From positions 142,714 through 206,713 of the forward strand of contig JALEFY010000029.1 in the NCBI GenBank assembly GCA_022760435.1: a DNA stretch of 64,000 nucleotides, read 5' to 3'. The notes beneath the pieces were generated by a model. That model did no database searches. It had not been told where the DNA came from and saw nothing but the letters and a program-made list of their open reading frames with translations. Of the stretch, positions 39,120-48,115 are shown piece after piece. This stretch comes from Neomegalonema sp. GTDB lineage: Bacteria > Pseudomonadota > Alphaproteobacteria > Rhodobacterales > Rhodobacteraceae. Each line of letters opens with the position of its first letter. Within the stretch, counting starts at the first letter, position 1. The translations under genes and the position numbers were made by a program.

Positions 39120-39736
39120 AGGTCGAACTCCTCCCAGACCGAGGGCCGGGCCATCAGCCGGATCGTGTCGCGCCAGCTTTCCGGACGCTGATAGCGCCAT
39201 TGCGCATATTCATGGCTGACCACGAACCACAACCCTTGAAACAGCGCAAAGCCGCCCAGCCCGGGTCCGAGCCATTCGCGCGCCGAGCTCGAGATCATCG
39301 CCGCCAGTGCCATCAAGGCAGTAAGGCTGGCAAAGCCCACCCAGGCCGCGCCTTGGTACCAGGCATAGTGCTCGAAGGGCGGGTCGGCCTCTGGCCCCGC
39401 TTTCATCGCGCGCACCATCTGCATGATCAGCAAAGGTCGCTCGGACCGAAGCCCTGTCGAAAACGCATAGGCGACCAGCATATTGATCAGCGCCAGCCCC
39501 AGATAAGGCGTCGCGCGCAGGCCCTCCAGATAAAGACCGGCAAGCACGAACAGGACCGAAGGGAGGATGCCAAGCAAAAGCGCCAGCCAGCGCGTCATTC
39601 CCAGCCGATGCAGGATGCTGGCAAGTCCGTAGGCAAAAGCGCTGCAAAACAACAGATCCAGGGCGAAAGCGGAGATGAGGCCCGCCCCGTGCAGACCCAT
39701 CGCAGCGAGAACCGCCAGAAACAGCGCCCCGCCCAT
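39116..39736 (-). CDS. Aryl-polyene cluster membrane protein (COG4648-like)
   Basis: A 206-residue inner-membrane protein with about six helices (residues 1-100 and 125-175) and a cytosolic C-terminal tail. Proteins of this size and place occur in most aryl-polyene clusters (COG4648 type), with unknown role. It sits between the carrier protein and the ligase, with stop/start overlap to the ligase. The family match is inferred from topology and position more than from motifs. Confidence 0.7.
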   Translation of the reverse strand: MGGALFLAVLAAMGLHGAGLISAFALDLLFCSAFAYGLASILHRLGMTRWLALLLGILPSVLFVLAGLYLEGLRATPYLGLALINMLVAYAFSTGLRSERPLLIMQMVRAMKAGPEADPPFEHYAWYQGAAWVGFASLTALMALAAMISSSAREWLGPGLGGFALFQGLWFVVSHEYAQWRYQRPESWRDTIRLMARPSVWEEFDL

Positions 39737-39741
39737 CGAGA

Positions 39742-40017
39742 TTACTTCACGCGATTGGCAGCGATGTGCCGGGTAAGCGCATCCAATGAGGCAAAAATTT
39801 CGCCGTTACGCGCATCATCCGATTGCAGCTTGAAGCCGTATTTTTGGGCGACGGCAAAGGCGATCTCGAGCGCATCGATTGAATCGAGCCCGAGCCCATC
39901 GCCAAAAAGCGGCGCATCCGGTTCGATCTCGTCGGGTTTGACATCCTCGAGATCCAGCGCGTCAACGATCAGGGTTGCCACCTCAAGCCGCAGCGCCGTG
40001 TCCGTGGTCGCTTCCAT
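39742..40017 (-). CDS. Acyl carrier protein of the aryl-polyene cluster
   Basis: A 91-residue carrier protein. The phosphopantetheine attachment serine is Ser46 in GLGLDSIDALEIA. It would carry the aromatic starter and the growing polyene. Its first 35 bases overlap the end of the halogenase-like gene, an unusually long overlap for this operon. It is the only carrier protein I find in the cluster; related clusters usually have two. Confidence 0.9.
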   Translation of the reverse strand: MEATTDTALRLEVATLIVDALDLEDVKPDEIEPDAPLFGDGLGLDSIDALEIAFAVAQKYGFKLQSDDARNGEIFASLDALTRHIAANRVK

Positions 40018-41320
40018 GAGTGATCTCCCTGTGTTCGCTCCGGCGACGAGCCGTGCGATTCCGTATCCACCACACCGCCTTGAAAAGGCGGATCCGCGCC
40101 CGGATCTGCCATTTGGGGCTCAGATCACCGGCGAGGAACGAAATAACAGCTCGCTCCATACCCAGCACATCTCTGGGGTTCAAGAGCAATTCACGGAAGG
40201 CCTCGTCGCGGATGCGGTAGATGAACCAACCGGCACAGTCCATCTGATCGCACAGATTTGCCTGATACCGACGCAGCGCTCTTGGGTAGCGGGAAGGGCT
40301 TTCAAGGGCCAGCTCAACCACTTGCGCGGCGTCCTTGGCGGCCCCGAGCGCCAGATGCACCCCGGTAGAGAAGACCGGGTCGATGAAGCCGAACGCGTCG
40401 CCGACCTTGATATGCCCCGGCCCCCCGGCGGTATCGGCGCGATAGGAGAAATTCCCCGTTGCATTCATCCGGCCGATGACCTTGGCATCCTCGAGCACCT
40501 CGGCCACTGCCTTGTTCTGGCTGGCGCGGGCGCGAAAGAATGCCTCGACCGAAGGGCCGCGCTGGCCGATCTGCTCGCTGCTCATGACCATGCCCATGGA
40601 GGACGAGCCGTCCGGCAGCGGGATGCGCCAGATCCAGCCATCGGGGATCAGGTAGAGACGAATATTGCCATCCTCGGGCGAGCTATCGCGCGGCACGCCG
40701 GTGAAATGACCAAAGACCGCCGCCGAATCATTGTGTGGGTTCTTGCGTTTTTCCTTGGCGCGATTGGCCATCACCGTCGAGCGCCCGGAGGCATCGACCA
40801 GAAAGCGGGCCTCGACCCGGCGCGTTTCCCCATCCGGCCCGCGCGCCTCGATCACTGCGCCGCTCTCATCGCATGACTGCACGCTGGCCAAGGTATCCTG
40901 CCAGGCCTGCGCGCCTTCCTCGAGCGCCCGATCAAACACCATTGCGTCGAACTCAGCGCGGCGGACCTGATAGGCGTAGCCCGGCCCGCCGAGCAGGGCG
41001 CGGTCGAAGTTGAAGGTCTGGCGCTGGATGCCGCATTCGCCGATAAACTCAGCGCCGGGTTTGAACACCCCCATCGCCTTGGTGCTCTCGCGCAGGCCCA
41101 ATTCCTCGAGCAACGGGAGCGACTCGGGCAGCAGGGATTCGCCGACATGAAAGCGCGGGTGGCGGTCCTTCTCGATGATGAGCACCTTCAGTCCCTTGCG
41201 CAGCAGATGGATCGCGCAGGCCGCCCCGCCCGGGCCACCGCCGATGATCGCCACATCGGTCCGAAAAACCGCCGCCTGGTCGGCCTGAGAAGCCGAATTC
41301 TGGTCTTGCACGCTGGTCAT
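39983..41320 (-). CDS. FAD-dependent halogenase-like enzyme of the aryl-polyene cluster
   Basis: A 445-residue flavoprotein. The FAD-binding start is GGGPGGAACAI (27-37), then VGESLLPESLPLLEELG. Three hallmarks of flavin halogenases are visible. Lys88 in GVFKPGAEF aligns with the catalytic lysine of tryptophan halogenases. GWIWRIP (228-234) is the W-x-W-x-I-P motif that blocks monooxygenation. FIDPVFSTGV (312-321) is typical of halogenases acting on phenol or carrier-bound substrates. Start at 41320 shares one base with the previous stop. Related genes occur in xanthomonadin clusters, whose pigments are brominated. Geranylgeranyl-reductase-like hydroxylases are the alternative. Confidence 0.8.
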   Translation of the reverse strand: MTSVQDQNSASQADQAAVFRTDVAIIGGGPGGAACAIHLLRKGLKVLIIEKDRHPRFHVGESLLPESLPLLEELGLRESTKAMGVFKPGAEFIGECGIQRQTFNFDRALLGGPGYAYQVRRAEFDAMVFDRALEEGAQAWQDTLASVQSCDESGAVIEARGPDGETRRVEARFLVDASGRSTVMANRAKEKRKNPHNDSAAVFGHFTGVPRDSSPEDGNIRLYLIPDGWIWRIPLPDGSSSMGMVMSSEQIGQRGPSVEAFFRARASQNKAVAEVLEDAKVIGRMNATGNFSYRADTAGGPGHIKVGDAFGFIDPVFSTGVHLALGAAKDAAQVVELALESPSRYPRALRRYQANLCDQMDCAGWFIYRIRDEAFRELLLNPRDVLGMERAVISFLAGDLSPKWQIRARIRLFKAVWWIRNRTARRRSEHREITHGSDHGHGAAA

Positions 41321-42036
41321 CAGGTGGTTCCCCCATCGACACAAATCAGTTGACCCGAGATGTAGCCCGCCGGTTCCGAAGTCAAAAACGCGATCAATGC
41401 CGCGACTTCCTCGACAGTGCCAGCACGGCGGCAGGCGGCGAGCTTGCACAAATCGTCATAATTGGCGAGTTGGCGGGTTTCCTTGGTCTCGATCAAGCCG
41501 GGCGCAACCACATTGGCGGTGATGCCGCGCGAGCCATATTCGCGCGTCAAGCTCTTGACGAAGGGCAGCATACCGCCCTTGGCCGCGGCGTAATTGGCCT
41601 GACCGCGGTTGCCGGTGACCGCCGTCAACGAGGACACCGCAACAATCCGCCCCCAGCGCTGACGCATCATCGGCAGGATCAGCGGCCTCAGCGCCCCGAA
41701 CAGGGTGTTGAGATTGAGATCGATGACCGCGGACCAGTCTTCCCAGTCCATCGCGGCAAAGGGCATGTCGCGCTGACCGCCAACGCAATGCACCAGGATC
41801 TCGAAGGGCTCGGCCTCGGCGATCTCGGCCAGCTTGGCTTGCGCGGCGGGGTCCAGTAGATCGAGGGCAAGTGCGTTGGCGGATCCGCCCGCCGCGCCGA
41901 TCTCCTGTGCAACCATTTGCGCCTTATCAAGATTGCGATTGGCATGCAGCACAACATGCCGCCCGGCCTCGGCCAGCGCTCTGGCGCAAGCAGCGCCGAT
42001 CGGACTGGAGCCGCCGGTGATCAGCGCTCGTTTCAT
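41320..42036 (-). CDS. 3-oxoacyl-ACP reductase (FabG-like) of the aryl-polyene cluster
   Basis: A 238-residue short-chain dehydrogenase that reduces the beta-keto intermediate with NADPH. The cofactor motif is TGGSSPIG (7-14), and the catalytic Ser and Tyr-x3-Lys are in SSLTAVTG and YAAAKGG. The C-terminus SGQLICVDGG is typical of FabG. The start at 42036 overlaps the stop of the dehydratase (ATGA). The longer frame to 42360 is inside that gene. Confidence 0.9.
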   Translation of the reverse strand: MKRALITGGSSPIGAACARALAEAGRHVVLHANRNLDKAQMVAQEIGAAGGSANALALDLLDPAAQAKLAEIAEAEPFEILVHCVGGQRDMPFAAMDWEDWSAVIDLNLNTLFGALRPLILPMMRQRWGRIVAVSSLTAVTGNRGQANYAAAKGGMLPFVKSLTREYGSRGITANVVAPGLIETKETRQLANYDDLCKLAACRRAGTVEEVAALIAFLTSEPAGYISGQLICVDGGTT

Positions 42037-42461
42037 AGCGGGGCCCTTTGCATGCGCATCAATGCTTCGCCGTGCAAGATCTCGGTCGTTCCCGCCAGGA
42101 TGACAAAGCGGTACTTCGCCCCACCCTCGCCAAAATGAAGCTGCGTGGCGCGCGCTTGCAACCGAGTATCGGGCGGGATCTGCCCGAGCACAACAACCCG
42201 CTGCACCGAGAGCAGGAGTCCGGCGTGATTGTCGCCAACACCGTGGATCGAGGCATGAGCGGCCGCGGCCTGCGCGCCGATCTCGACAAGGCTGACCGGC
42301 TCCAGATCGCCATCCACGCGCAGCGGGTAATCCGCCGCGCCATGATCGCGCGCGGTGCACAGAATGCTTTGCGCATCCATCGCCTCGATCCGCTCAATCA
42401 GCAGCATCGCCCCCTTTTGCGGCATGCGCGCGAGCGCGGTGGTCAGATCCTCGGGGCTCAT
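42033..42461 (-). CDS. 3-hydroxyacyl-ACP dehydratase-like hotdog protein
   Basis: A 142-residue hotdog-fold protein. The N-terminal MPQKGAMLLIERIEAM resembles the HxxxMxLLD region of aryl-polyene dehydratases, and VSLVEIGAQAAAAH the hot-dog helix with the catalytic Glu. It sits between the reductase and the ketosynthase partner with 4-bp overlaps on both sides. Together with the second hotdog protein at 48112 it would form the dehydratase that leaves double bonds in place. Confidence 0.78.
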   Translation of the reverse strand: MSPEDLTTALARMPQKGAMLLIERIEAMDAQSILCTARDHGAADYPLRVDGDLEPVSLVEIGAQAAAAHASIHGVGDNHAGLLLSVQRVVVLGQIPPDTRLQARATQLHFGEGGAKYRFVILAGTTEILHGEALMRMQRAPL

Positions 42462-43261
42462 GGCGCGGCGCGCTCGATACGCAGCGTTGATCCGCCATTG
42501 AGCGCGATGCTGATCGGCGCTTGCGCAAGGGCAGGGATGGCGATCTGCTCAAAGAGCGGCAGGATCTGCCCGATCGGATTGCCGCAGGTAAAGAGCGCCT
42601 TGCCGACCCCCGTGCGCGGCGGGGTCATCGTTTCGCCCGGACCAGCCAGCGTCAGGGACAGCGCGCCAATCGTCTGCGCCGAGCGCATCGGCGAGAGCAC
42701 CATTCCGGCGCCGATCGGCAGACCCAGAGGGCGCACGGCATCGAGCGGAGGCGGCAGCGGCGCGTCAAAGAATACCAATCCGACCCTGCGCCGCTCAATG
42801 GCGACCTGAAGCGCGGCCTTGAGCAGACCGGCACCGACCGTCTCATCATAGGCTGCGATGGTCGTCGAGGGTCCCTGATGGCGATTGGCGATGCTCCATT
42901 GCCCGGCGGCGGCATTATGGACCGCGTTTTGAAACCGGATCGGCTGGATCAGCATCTGCTCGGTACGCAGCGCATCGAGAATGCCCTTGAGCGTTGCGCC
43001 CTCCCCGGTGGAGGAGGCGAAGACATAGCCGTCTTCATCGCTGAGCGCACCGAGCTCTTCGGCCACCATGAGCGCCAGATTGATCTCGGTCGACAGCCGC
43101 CTGGCGTTGCGCGGCGAAAGGACCGTGTTATGCGGACTCCAATCCGGGGCCGGTGCGTAAGGTTCGGTATTGGCGTTGAGCCGGTTGACCAAAGCCGGCC
43201 AGCCCTCGACCCCGGGCGCAGCAAAGGCCAGCTTCTCGATATGAAGGATGATCGGGGTCAT
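42458..43261 (-). CDS. Inactive ketosynthase partner (chain-length-factor-like)
   Basis: A 267-residue half-ketosynthase of the beta-ketoacyl synthase N-terminal family found in aryl-polyene clusters. The region where a ketosynthase would have its cysteine reads IAAYDETVGAG, so it is catalytically dead and probably pairs with the active ketosynthase just upstream, as chain-length factors do. The overlaps with both neighbours (4 bp) support equal production of the pair. Confidence 0.82.
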   Translation of the reverse strand: MTPIILHIEKLAFAAPGVEGWPALVNRLNANTEPYAPAPDWSPHNTVLSPRNARRLSTEINLALMVAEELGALSDEDGYVFASSTGEGATLKGILDALRTEQMLIQPIRFQNAVHNAAAGQWSIANRHQGPSTTIAAYDETVGAGLLKAALQVAIERRRVGLVFFDAPLPPPLDAVRPLGLPIGAGMVLSPMRSAQTIGALSLTLAGPGETMTPPRTGVGKALFTCGNPIGQILPLFEQIAIPALAQAPISIALNGGSTLRIERAAP

Positions 43262-44439
43262 TGGCTCAGGATGATCGCTGAATTATTGCCGCCAAAGCCG
43301 AAGGCGTTGCTCATCACATGGCGCAGCGGCGCCGGGCGGGACGGGCCCGCGAAAGCGCAGGCGCAGTCGGCATCAACGGTCTTGAGCCCGATCGTTCCCG
43401 GCACCAGGTTTTCCTCCATCGCCAGCAGGCACAAGGCGGCTTCCAGCGCTCCGGCAGCGCCAAGCGTATGCCCGAACGCCCCCTTGAGAGAGGAGGCGGG
43501 CACAGCGCCGCCAAACACCGCCTGGATTGCCGCGCATTCTGCAGCATCATTCAGCGGCGTCGCCGTGCCGTGCATGTTGATGTAATCGATCTGTGCGGGC
43601 CCGAGGCCCGCCATCTTCAGCGCCGCCAGCATCGCGGCGCGGGCTCCGGCACCATCCTTTGGCGGGGTCGACATATGCTCGCCATCCGAGCTTTCGCCAT
43701 AGCCGCTGAGCCGCGCGCCCGCACCCTCCGAGCGCTCGACCAGGATCAGCGCCGCAGCCTCCCCAATGGTCAGCCCGTCACGCGCCGCATCACAGGGGCG
43801 GCAAGGTTGGCGCGAGACCAGTTGCAGAGCCTCGAAACCGTTGAGCGAGGTGAGGCACAGGCTGTCCACCCCGCCGACAATCACCGCATCGCAAAACCCG
43901 GCCTCGATCAGTTGCGCAGCGTCGATCAGCGCCTTGGCCGATGACGAGCAGGCGGTCGAGACCGTGTAGCTCGGGCCGGTGATCGCGAAATACTGGCTCA
44001 GAAAATCGCCAACCGCGTGATGGCTGTTGTGATAGCGCATATCGAAATCAGGCGGCATCGCCGCGCCTTCGGGCAGCGCGCGATAGACCTGTTCAAGCTT
44101 TTCGACACCGGCGGTCGAGGTGCCGACGACAGTGCCGACCCGCTCGGCACCGCAGCGCGCGATCACGTCGCGGGCGCGAGCCTCGAACCCATCGCTTTGC
44201 AGCGCCGCCAGCGTCAGCCGGTTCGCACGGTTGTCGAACTCCGCAAGATGTGCGGGGAAGGCGAGATGATCGAGCCCTGCGACCTCGCCAACCGGGCAAT
44301 CAAAGGGCAGATCGGGAAAACCGCGCCTGGTCAGCCCGCTGCTGCACGCCCGCAAGGCTGCCAGATGCGCGGCCCGCCCCGTGCCAAGCGCGCTGGTCAT
44401 CGCGTAGGCGGTCATGCGAGACTTGGCCTTGTCAGTCAT
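43258..44439 (-). CDS. Beta-ketoacyl-ACP synthase (aryl-polyene ketosynthase)
   Basis: A 393-residue type II ketosynthase that extends the polyene with malonyl units. The catalytic triad is complete: Cys164 in STACSSSAKA, His290 in NMHGTATP and His324 in KGAFGHTLGAAG. It overlaps the MMPL gene by eight bases and the inactive partner by four. A start at residue 9 is possible. It is the only full ketosynthase in the cluster. Confidence 0.92.
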   Translation of the reverse strand: MTDKAKSRMTAYAMTSALGTGRAAHLAALRACSSGLTRRGFPDLPFDCPVGEVAGLDHLAFPAHLAEFDNRANRLTLAALQSDGFEARARDVIARCGAERVGTVVGTSTAGVEKLEQVYRALPEGAAMPPDFDMRYHNSHHAVGDFLSQYFAITGPSYTVSTACSSSAKALIDAAQLIEAGFCDAVIVGGVDSLCLTSLNGFEALQLVSRQPCRPCDAARDGLTIGEAAALILVERSEGAGARLSGYGESSDGEHMSTPPKDGAGARAAMLAALKMAGLGPAQIDYINMHGTATPLNDAAECAAIQAVFGGAVPASSLKGAFGHTLGAAGALEAALCLLAMEENLVPGTIGLKTVDADCACAFAGPSRPAPLRHVMSNAFGFGGNNSAIILSQ

Positions 44440-46666
44440 CCCCGGTTTCCATTTGGTCCCGTCGCACCTGCGCGAGGGTCAGGGCCGCGATCATGAGCAC
44501 CCCGAAACTCACGGTCAAGCCGATCTGTTGCAAGATGCCGACAGGACTGCACGCCATTGTTGCAAAAGCGATAAGGGTGGTGCTGGCGCAAAGCAAGATC
44601 GAGCGGCGCGCGGCGGTGACTTGTGCCCGGTTGCCTGGGCTGGCGTTTGCGCTGGCTGCGAGCAATCCATAATCGACGCTGATACCGGTCAGCAGGGTGA
44701 GCGCCACGATCTCGTAGATGCTCAGGCCCGGTGAAATCAGATTGGCCAGCGCCGCGCTGAGCGAGAGCCCAGCCGCGCCAAGCAGCGCAATGCGTGCCAG
44801 GGCATGGTGATCACGCAGCGCCAGGCCCAGAAAGCCGAGCGCTGCGATGATGCCGACGGCGAACCAGATCAGCGCACCTTGCCGCAGCCTTGCGAGCCCG
44901 TCCCGAACCGGCTTGGCCAGATCGAGGAACGCAACCCCTTGCGGCAGCGGCCCGAGATGGGCGGCGAGGTCCTCGCTGGCACCGAAAAGCGGCACCCATT
45001 CGCGCAAGCCCTCGGGCGTTTGCTCCAGCCGCGCCAGGATCGGCGCGAGCTCCGGCAGAGCCGCCAGATCCGGCAGACGCGGCGGGGGCGTGGTCAGTGC
45101 CTCGCGATAGGCCTGATACTGGACCGAGGCATAACCGGCCGCCATCCCGGCGCTGCGCAGCGCCTGCTCGAAATCGCCGAGTGCGAGCTCAGGCCGGGCT
45201 GGCACCCGAGCCCCACGCATCTTGATGATATCGCCGATCAGGGTAGCCCGCTCCAACGCCCCGGCGGCAATCGCCTGTTCGATTGCCGGGCGCATCTGCG
45301 CCCCGCGCTGTGATAATTGCGCAAGATCCGCGGCCTCGATGCGCAGAGCGTAGCGGGCCGAGGGCATGGGTAGTTTCTTCGGCAAATCGGTGACGGCGCG
45401 CGCGAGCGCTTGGGGCAGATCAGCCTTGGGCGCAGGCTGCGTCGGCGGGTACAACACGAAGAGCAGCGCGGCCAGGGCGATCAGCGCGAATGCGCTGGCA
45501 CGCGGCAGCCGCCATTTCTCGGCCAGGCGCAGCAAGGGCGCGATCCTTGGTGCGCTGCTCATCGGCGGCAACAGGCAAGCGCAAAGCGCCGCCGCAATCA
45601 AACCGGTGGCAACAAACACCCCGATCTGGCCCAGCACACTCACCCCGGCGCCAAGCATCATCAGGAAAGCCAGAGCCGTCGTCGCCGCGCCGAGCAGGAT
45701 CACCCGGCGGGCGTGCCGACGCTGCGCGCCATGTCCGGCGAGATGCAAAGGGTAGTCCAGGGCCAGTCCGGTCAGCGCGCCGCCAAAGCCGAGGGCGATC
45801 ACATGGACCTGCCCGAACAGCGCCTGCACACTCAGAAGACCGACGCAAAGCCCGATCACCAGCGGCAGCATCATCACTGCCAGAGCGAGCGGCGCGCGAA
45901 ACACGATCAGCAGCCACAGCACCAACAGCCCCCCGGCGATGCCGGAGGTGAGACTGGCCATGGCGCCGGTATGCGCGCTGACTTGCGCCGCGATCAGCCT
46001 CGGCCCGATCAGATCCGCCCGCAGCCCATCGCGCTTGGCCAGTGCGCTCACCTTCTCGACCAGTGCCTGGGTCGCCCTCGCATCGAAGGGCGCATCGCGC
46101 AGCGAGATAAACAGCAGCGCGGCTTCATCATCGCGCGAGCGCCAGACACCCTCGGCAAGCGGCACCTTGGGGAGCTGCGCCTGAACCCGCTCGATCAGGT
46201 CAGCAAAGGCGCCGGTGGGATCGCGCAGCAGATACTCGGCCAGAACCGCCCCTTGCGCACTGCTGAGGGCCGAGCGCGCCGCGTGGTTGCGCGCCTCCAG
46301 TGCCGGTGGACGCAGATCCGCGGCATCGCGTGGGGCCAGATGCAGGCGATGGCGAAACAACCAGTCGAGCACCTCTCGCGACGGCGCGACCGGGGCGAGT
46401 TGTACCCGTGCCAGCGCCGGATCCGCCTTGAGCACTTGCGCGATCTGCCTGGCGCTCGCAGCGGCTTGCGCCCTCGGGCCGGTAATCAGCACCAGCCCAT
46501 CGCGCCCCGCCGGGCTTTGCAGCGGGTCAAACTGCTCGCCCCGATCAGAGAAGATCGCCGCCGCATCCGAACGCAGGTCCGGCGGCCAGATCAGCAGCGC
46601 CGCAAGCAGCATCGCCATCAGGGCAGCAAGCCCGGCCAGACGGCGCGCGCCTTGGGGGCGGGTCAT
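44432..46666 (-). CDS. MMPL/RND-type exporter of the aryl-polyene cluster
   Basis: A 744-residue inner-membrane transporter with about twelve helices in two halves, each with a large periplasmic loop (about 35-220 and 420-580). MMPL transporters of aryl-polyene clusters are thought to move the lipid-linked polyene across the inner membrane. The helix containing GGALTGLALDYPLHL and its counterpart ISVDYGLL carry the aspartate-tyrosine pair of the proton relay. It overlaps the LolA-like gene by four bases, which supports a shared export route. Confidence 0.85.
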   Translation of the reverse strand: MTRPQGARRLAGLAALMAMLLAALLIWPPDLRSDAAAIFSDRGEQFDPLQSPAGRDGLVLITGPRAQAAASARQIAQVLKADPALARVQLAPVAPSREVLDWLFRHRLHLAPRDAADLRPPALEARNHAARSALSSAQGAVLAEYLLRDPTGAFADLIERVQAQLPKVPLAEGVWRSRDDEAALLFISLRDAPFDARATQALVEKVSALAKRDGLRADLIGPRLIAAQVSAHTGAMASLTSGIAGGLLVLWLLIVFRAPLALAVMMLPLVIGLCVGLLSVQALFGQVHVIALGFGGALTGLALDYPLHLAGHGAQRRHARRVILLGAATTALAFLMMLGAGVSVLGQIGVFVATGLIAAALCACLLPPMSSAPRIAPLLRLAEKWRLPRASAFALIALAALLFVLYPPTQPAPKADLPQALARAVTDLPKKLPMPSARYALRIEAADLAQLSQRGAQMRPAIEQAIAAGALERATLIGDIIKMRGARVPARPELALGDFEQALRSAGMAAGYASVQYQAYREALTTPPPRLPDLAALPELAPILARLEQTPEGLREWVPLFGASEDLAAHLGPLPQGVAFLDLAKPVRDGLARLRQGALIWFAVGIIAALGFLGLALRDHHALARIALLGAAGLSLSAALANLISPGLSIYEIVALTLLTGISVDYGLLAASANASPGNRAQVTAARRSILLCASTTLIAFATMACSPVGILQQIGLTVSFGVLMIAALTLAQVRRDQMETGDD

Positions 46667-47316
46667 GGGGTCTCGTCAAGAAACAGGATGCGGCGCGGGG
46701 CACCATCGGCCTGCAAGACTTCGATCCCCGTCAGCACATCGCCGCAACCGAGCAGCGTCAGCGACAGGTTCTCGGCCAACGCTGCATCGAGACCGAGGCG
46801 CCAGCCCTGACCATCCATGCCGGGGGTCAGCGCGCCCGTCACCCCGCTCGGCGCTCTGTCCTCGGCGATGAGCTGGCGCATGGTGCGCAGAACCGGCCGC
46901 AGCTCCGGCGGGATCTCGAGGACCCGCGTATCCTGCCCCTCGCCGACCGCACTGGGGGTCAGCAGAATAAGCTGCGTATCGGTGATCTGCGCGGTCTCGG
47001 CGAAGGGCTCGATCTGTCGGCGGATCAAGGTGCCGTCCTGCTCAAGATGCATGACCCCCCGCGAGACCGCCGGCTCGAGCAAGGCCGGGTGTGCGACCTC
47101 CTCACGATACGGGATCTGCGCGTCGATCATGATCGGGCGAGCCGCGAGCGCGGTGGCCACATCACGGGCCATTTCACATTCAGCCGCGCCAGATGTCGAA
47201 GAAATTGAACCAGTTATAAGGATCGCGGCGGGTAAGACGCTCCAGATGCGCCGCGAAAATCTCGGCCATGGCCTGCATCCTTGCGCCGCGCTCGGCTCGT
47301 GGAACGGGACTGCCAT
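46663..47316 (-). CDS. LolA-like periplasmic carrier of the aryl-polyene cluster
   Basis: A 217-residue protein resembling outer-membrane lipoprotein carriers. The mature part starts around AAECEMARDVATALAARP. The 5' end overlaps the acyltransferase gene by 137 bases. I keep the ATG at 47316 because only the longer form has a signal peptide (RRIW followed by a hydrophobic core and TSGAAE). The first internal ATG at 47172 would give a cytosolic protein without one. It probably shuttles the polyene lipid through the periplasm. The family call rests mainly on context and domain shape. Confidence 0.7.
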   Translation of the reverse strand: MAVPFHEPSAAQGCRPWPRFSRRIWSVLPAAILITGSISSTSGAAECEMARDVATALAARPIMIDAQIPYREEVAHPALLEPAVSRGVMHLEQDGTLIRRQIEPFAETAQITDTQLILLTPSAVGEGQDTRVLEIPPELRPVLRTMRQLIAEDRAPSGVTGALTPGMDGQGWRLGLDAALAENLSLTLLGCGDVLTGIEVLQADGAPRRILFLDETP

Positions 47317-48115
47317 CGTGGATCTCCTTGAACTCTATCTCGTAGCGCCGCCGCCCCAGCCGCCTGGCCGCGCAAAAGATCAGCGGCACCCGCATTGCCA
47401 TCGCCAACACATAGGGCGAGTTGGGCAGGGCGATGTCTTCACCCCAGAATCGCGCGTGCAATCTGGAGCGCGTAGCGCTTTCAGGCAAGCGATCGCCTAA
47501 GATCGCGATCCATTCTCCCCGCTCGAGCGCTTCCTTGGCCGCGATCAACGCCGCCGGTCCGTCACTGAGCACGATCACCCGTTGCGCGACCTCCGGGTTC
47601 AGCTCGTTGAGCAGCCGGGTCGATCCTTGCGCATGGGCCGGATGCATCAGGTAGTTCACGATCAGCCCGTTCAGCCCGCGGTCAAAGGCCCGCAGCGCTT
47701 CAAAGCTGCCGTAATGAGCGCCGAGCAGCACCCCACCCTTCCCCTCAGCCACCAGCGCGCGCACCAGATCGCCGCCCTCTTCGTTGATTGCGAAATCATC
47801 GAGCCCACCGGCGAGCAGGCGGGTGCGCTCGAGAAACACATGCGCGAACATGCGCGCATGCCGGTGACGCTCGCGCCAGGTGGGTGCTCGCCCGAGCACC
47901 CGTGTCAGGAAAAGGGTCGAGCCACGTGTCGCCGCGCGCTCCAGGCGCTGGGAGAAATAGAGCGAGACGGCCCAGATGATCGGCCCGGTGAGCCAGTCCG
48001 GTGCGCGCAGCCCGATCCAGCGCATCAGCCGCAATTGCCGCCGCGACCCCTCCTCGCGATGCTGCCATTCGGCCGGGCCTGCCGCCCCCAGATCGAACTG
48101 ATTGCGATCGCTCAC
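47180..48115 (-). CDS. LpxL/HtrB-type lipid acyltransferase of the aryl-polyene cluster
   Basis: A 311-residue membrane-bound acyltransferase of the lysophospholipid/lipid A type. Conserved blocks include GVLLGAHYGSFEALR, with the H-x4-(D/E) histidine, and WIAILGDRLP. In aryl-polyene clusters such enzymes attach the polyene to a lipid or sugar anchor. The GTG at 48115 overlaps the stop of the dehydratase gene (GTGA); the longer frame to 48241 lies inside that gene. Confidence 0.85.
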   Translation of the reverse strand: MSDRNQFDLGAAGPAEWQHREEGSRRQLRLMRWIGLRAPDWLTGPIIWAVSLYFSQRLERAATRGSTLFLTRVLGRAPTWRERHRHARMFAHVFLERTRLLAGGLDDFAINEEGGDLVRALVAEGKGGVLLGAHYGSFEALRAFDRGLNGLIVNYLMHPAHAQGSTRLLNELNPEVAQRVIVLSDGPAALIAAKEALERGEWIAILGDRLPESATRSRLHARFWGEDIALPNSPYVLAMAMRVPLIFCAARRLGRRRYEIEFKEIHDGSPVPRAERGARMQAMAEIFAAHLERLTRRDPYNWFNFFDIWRG

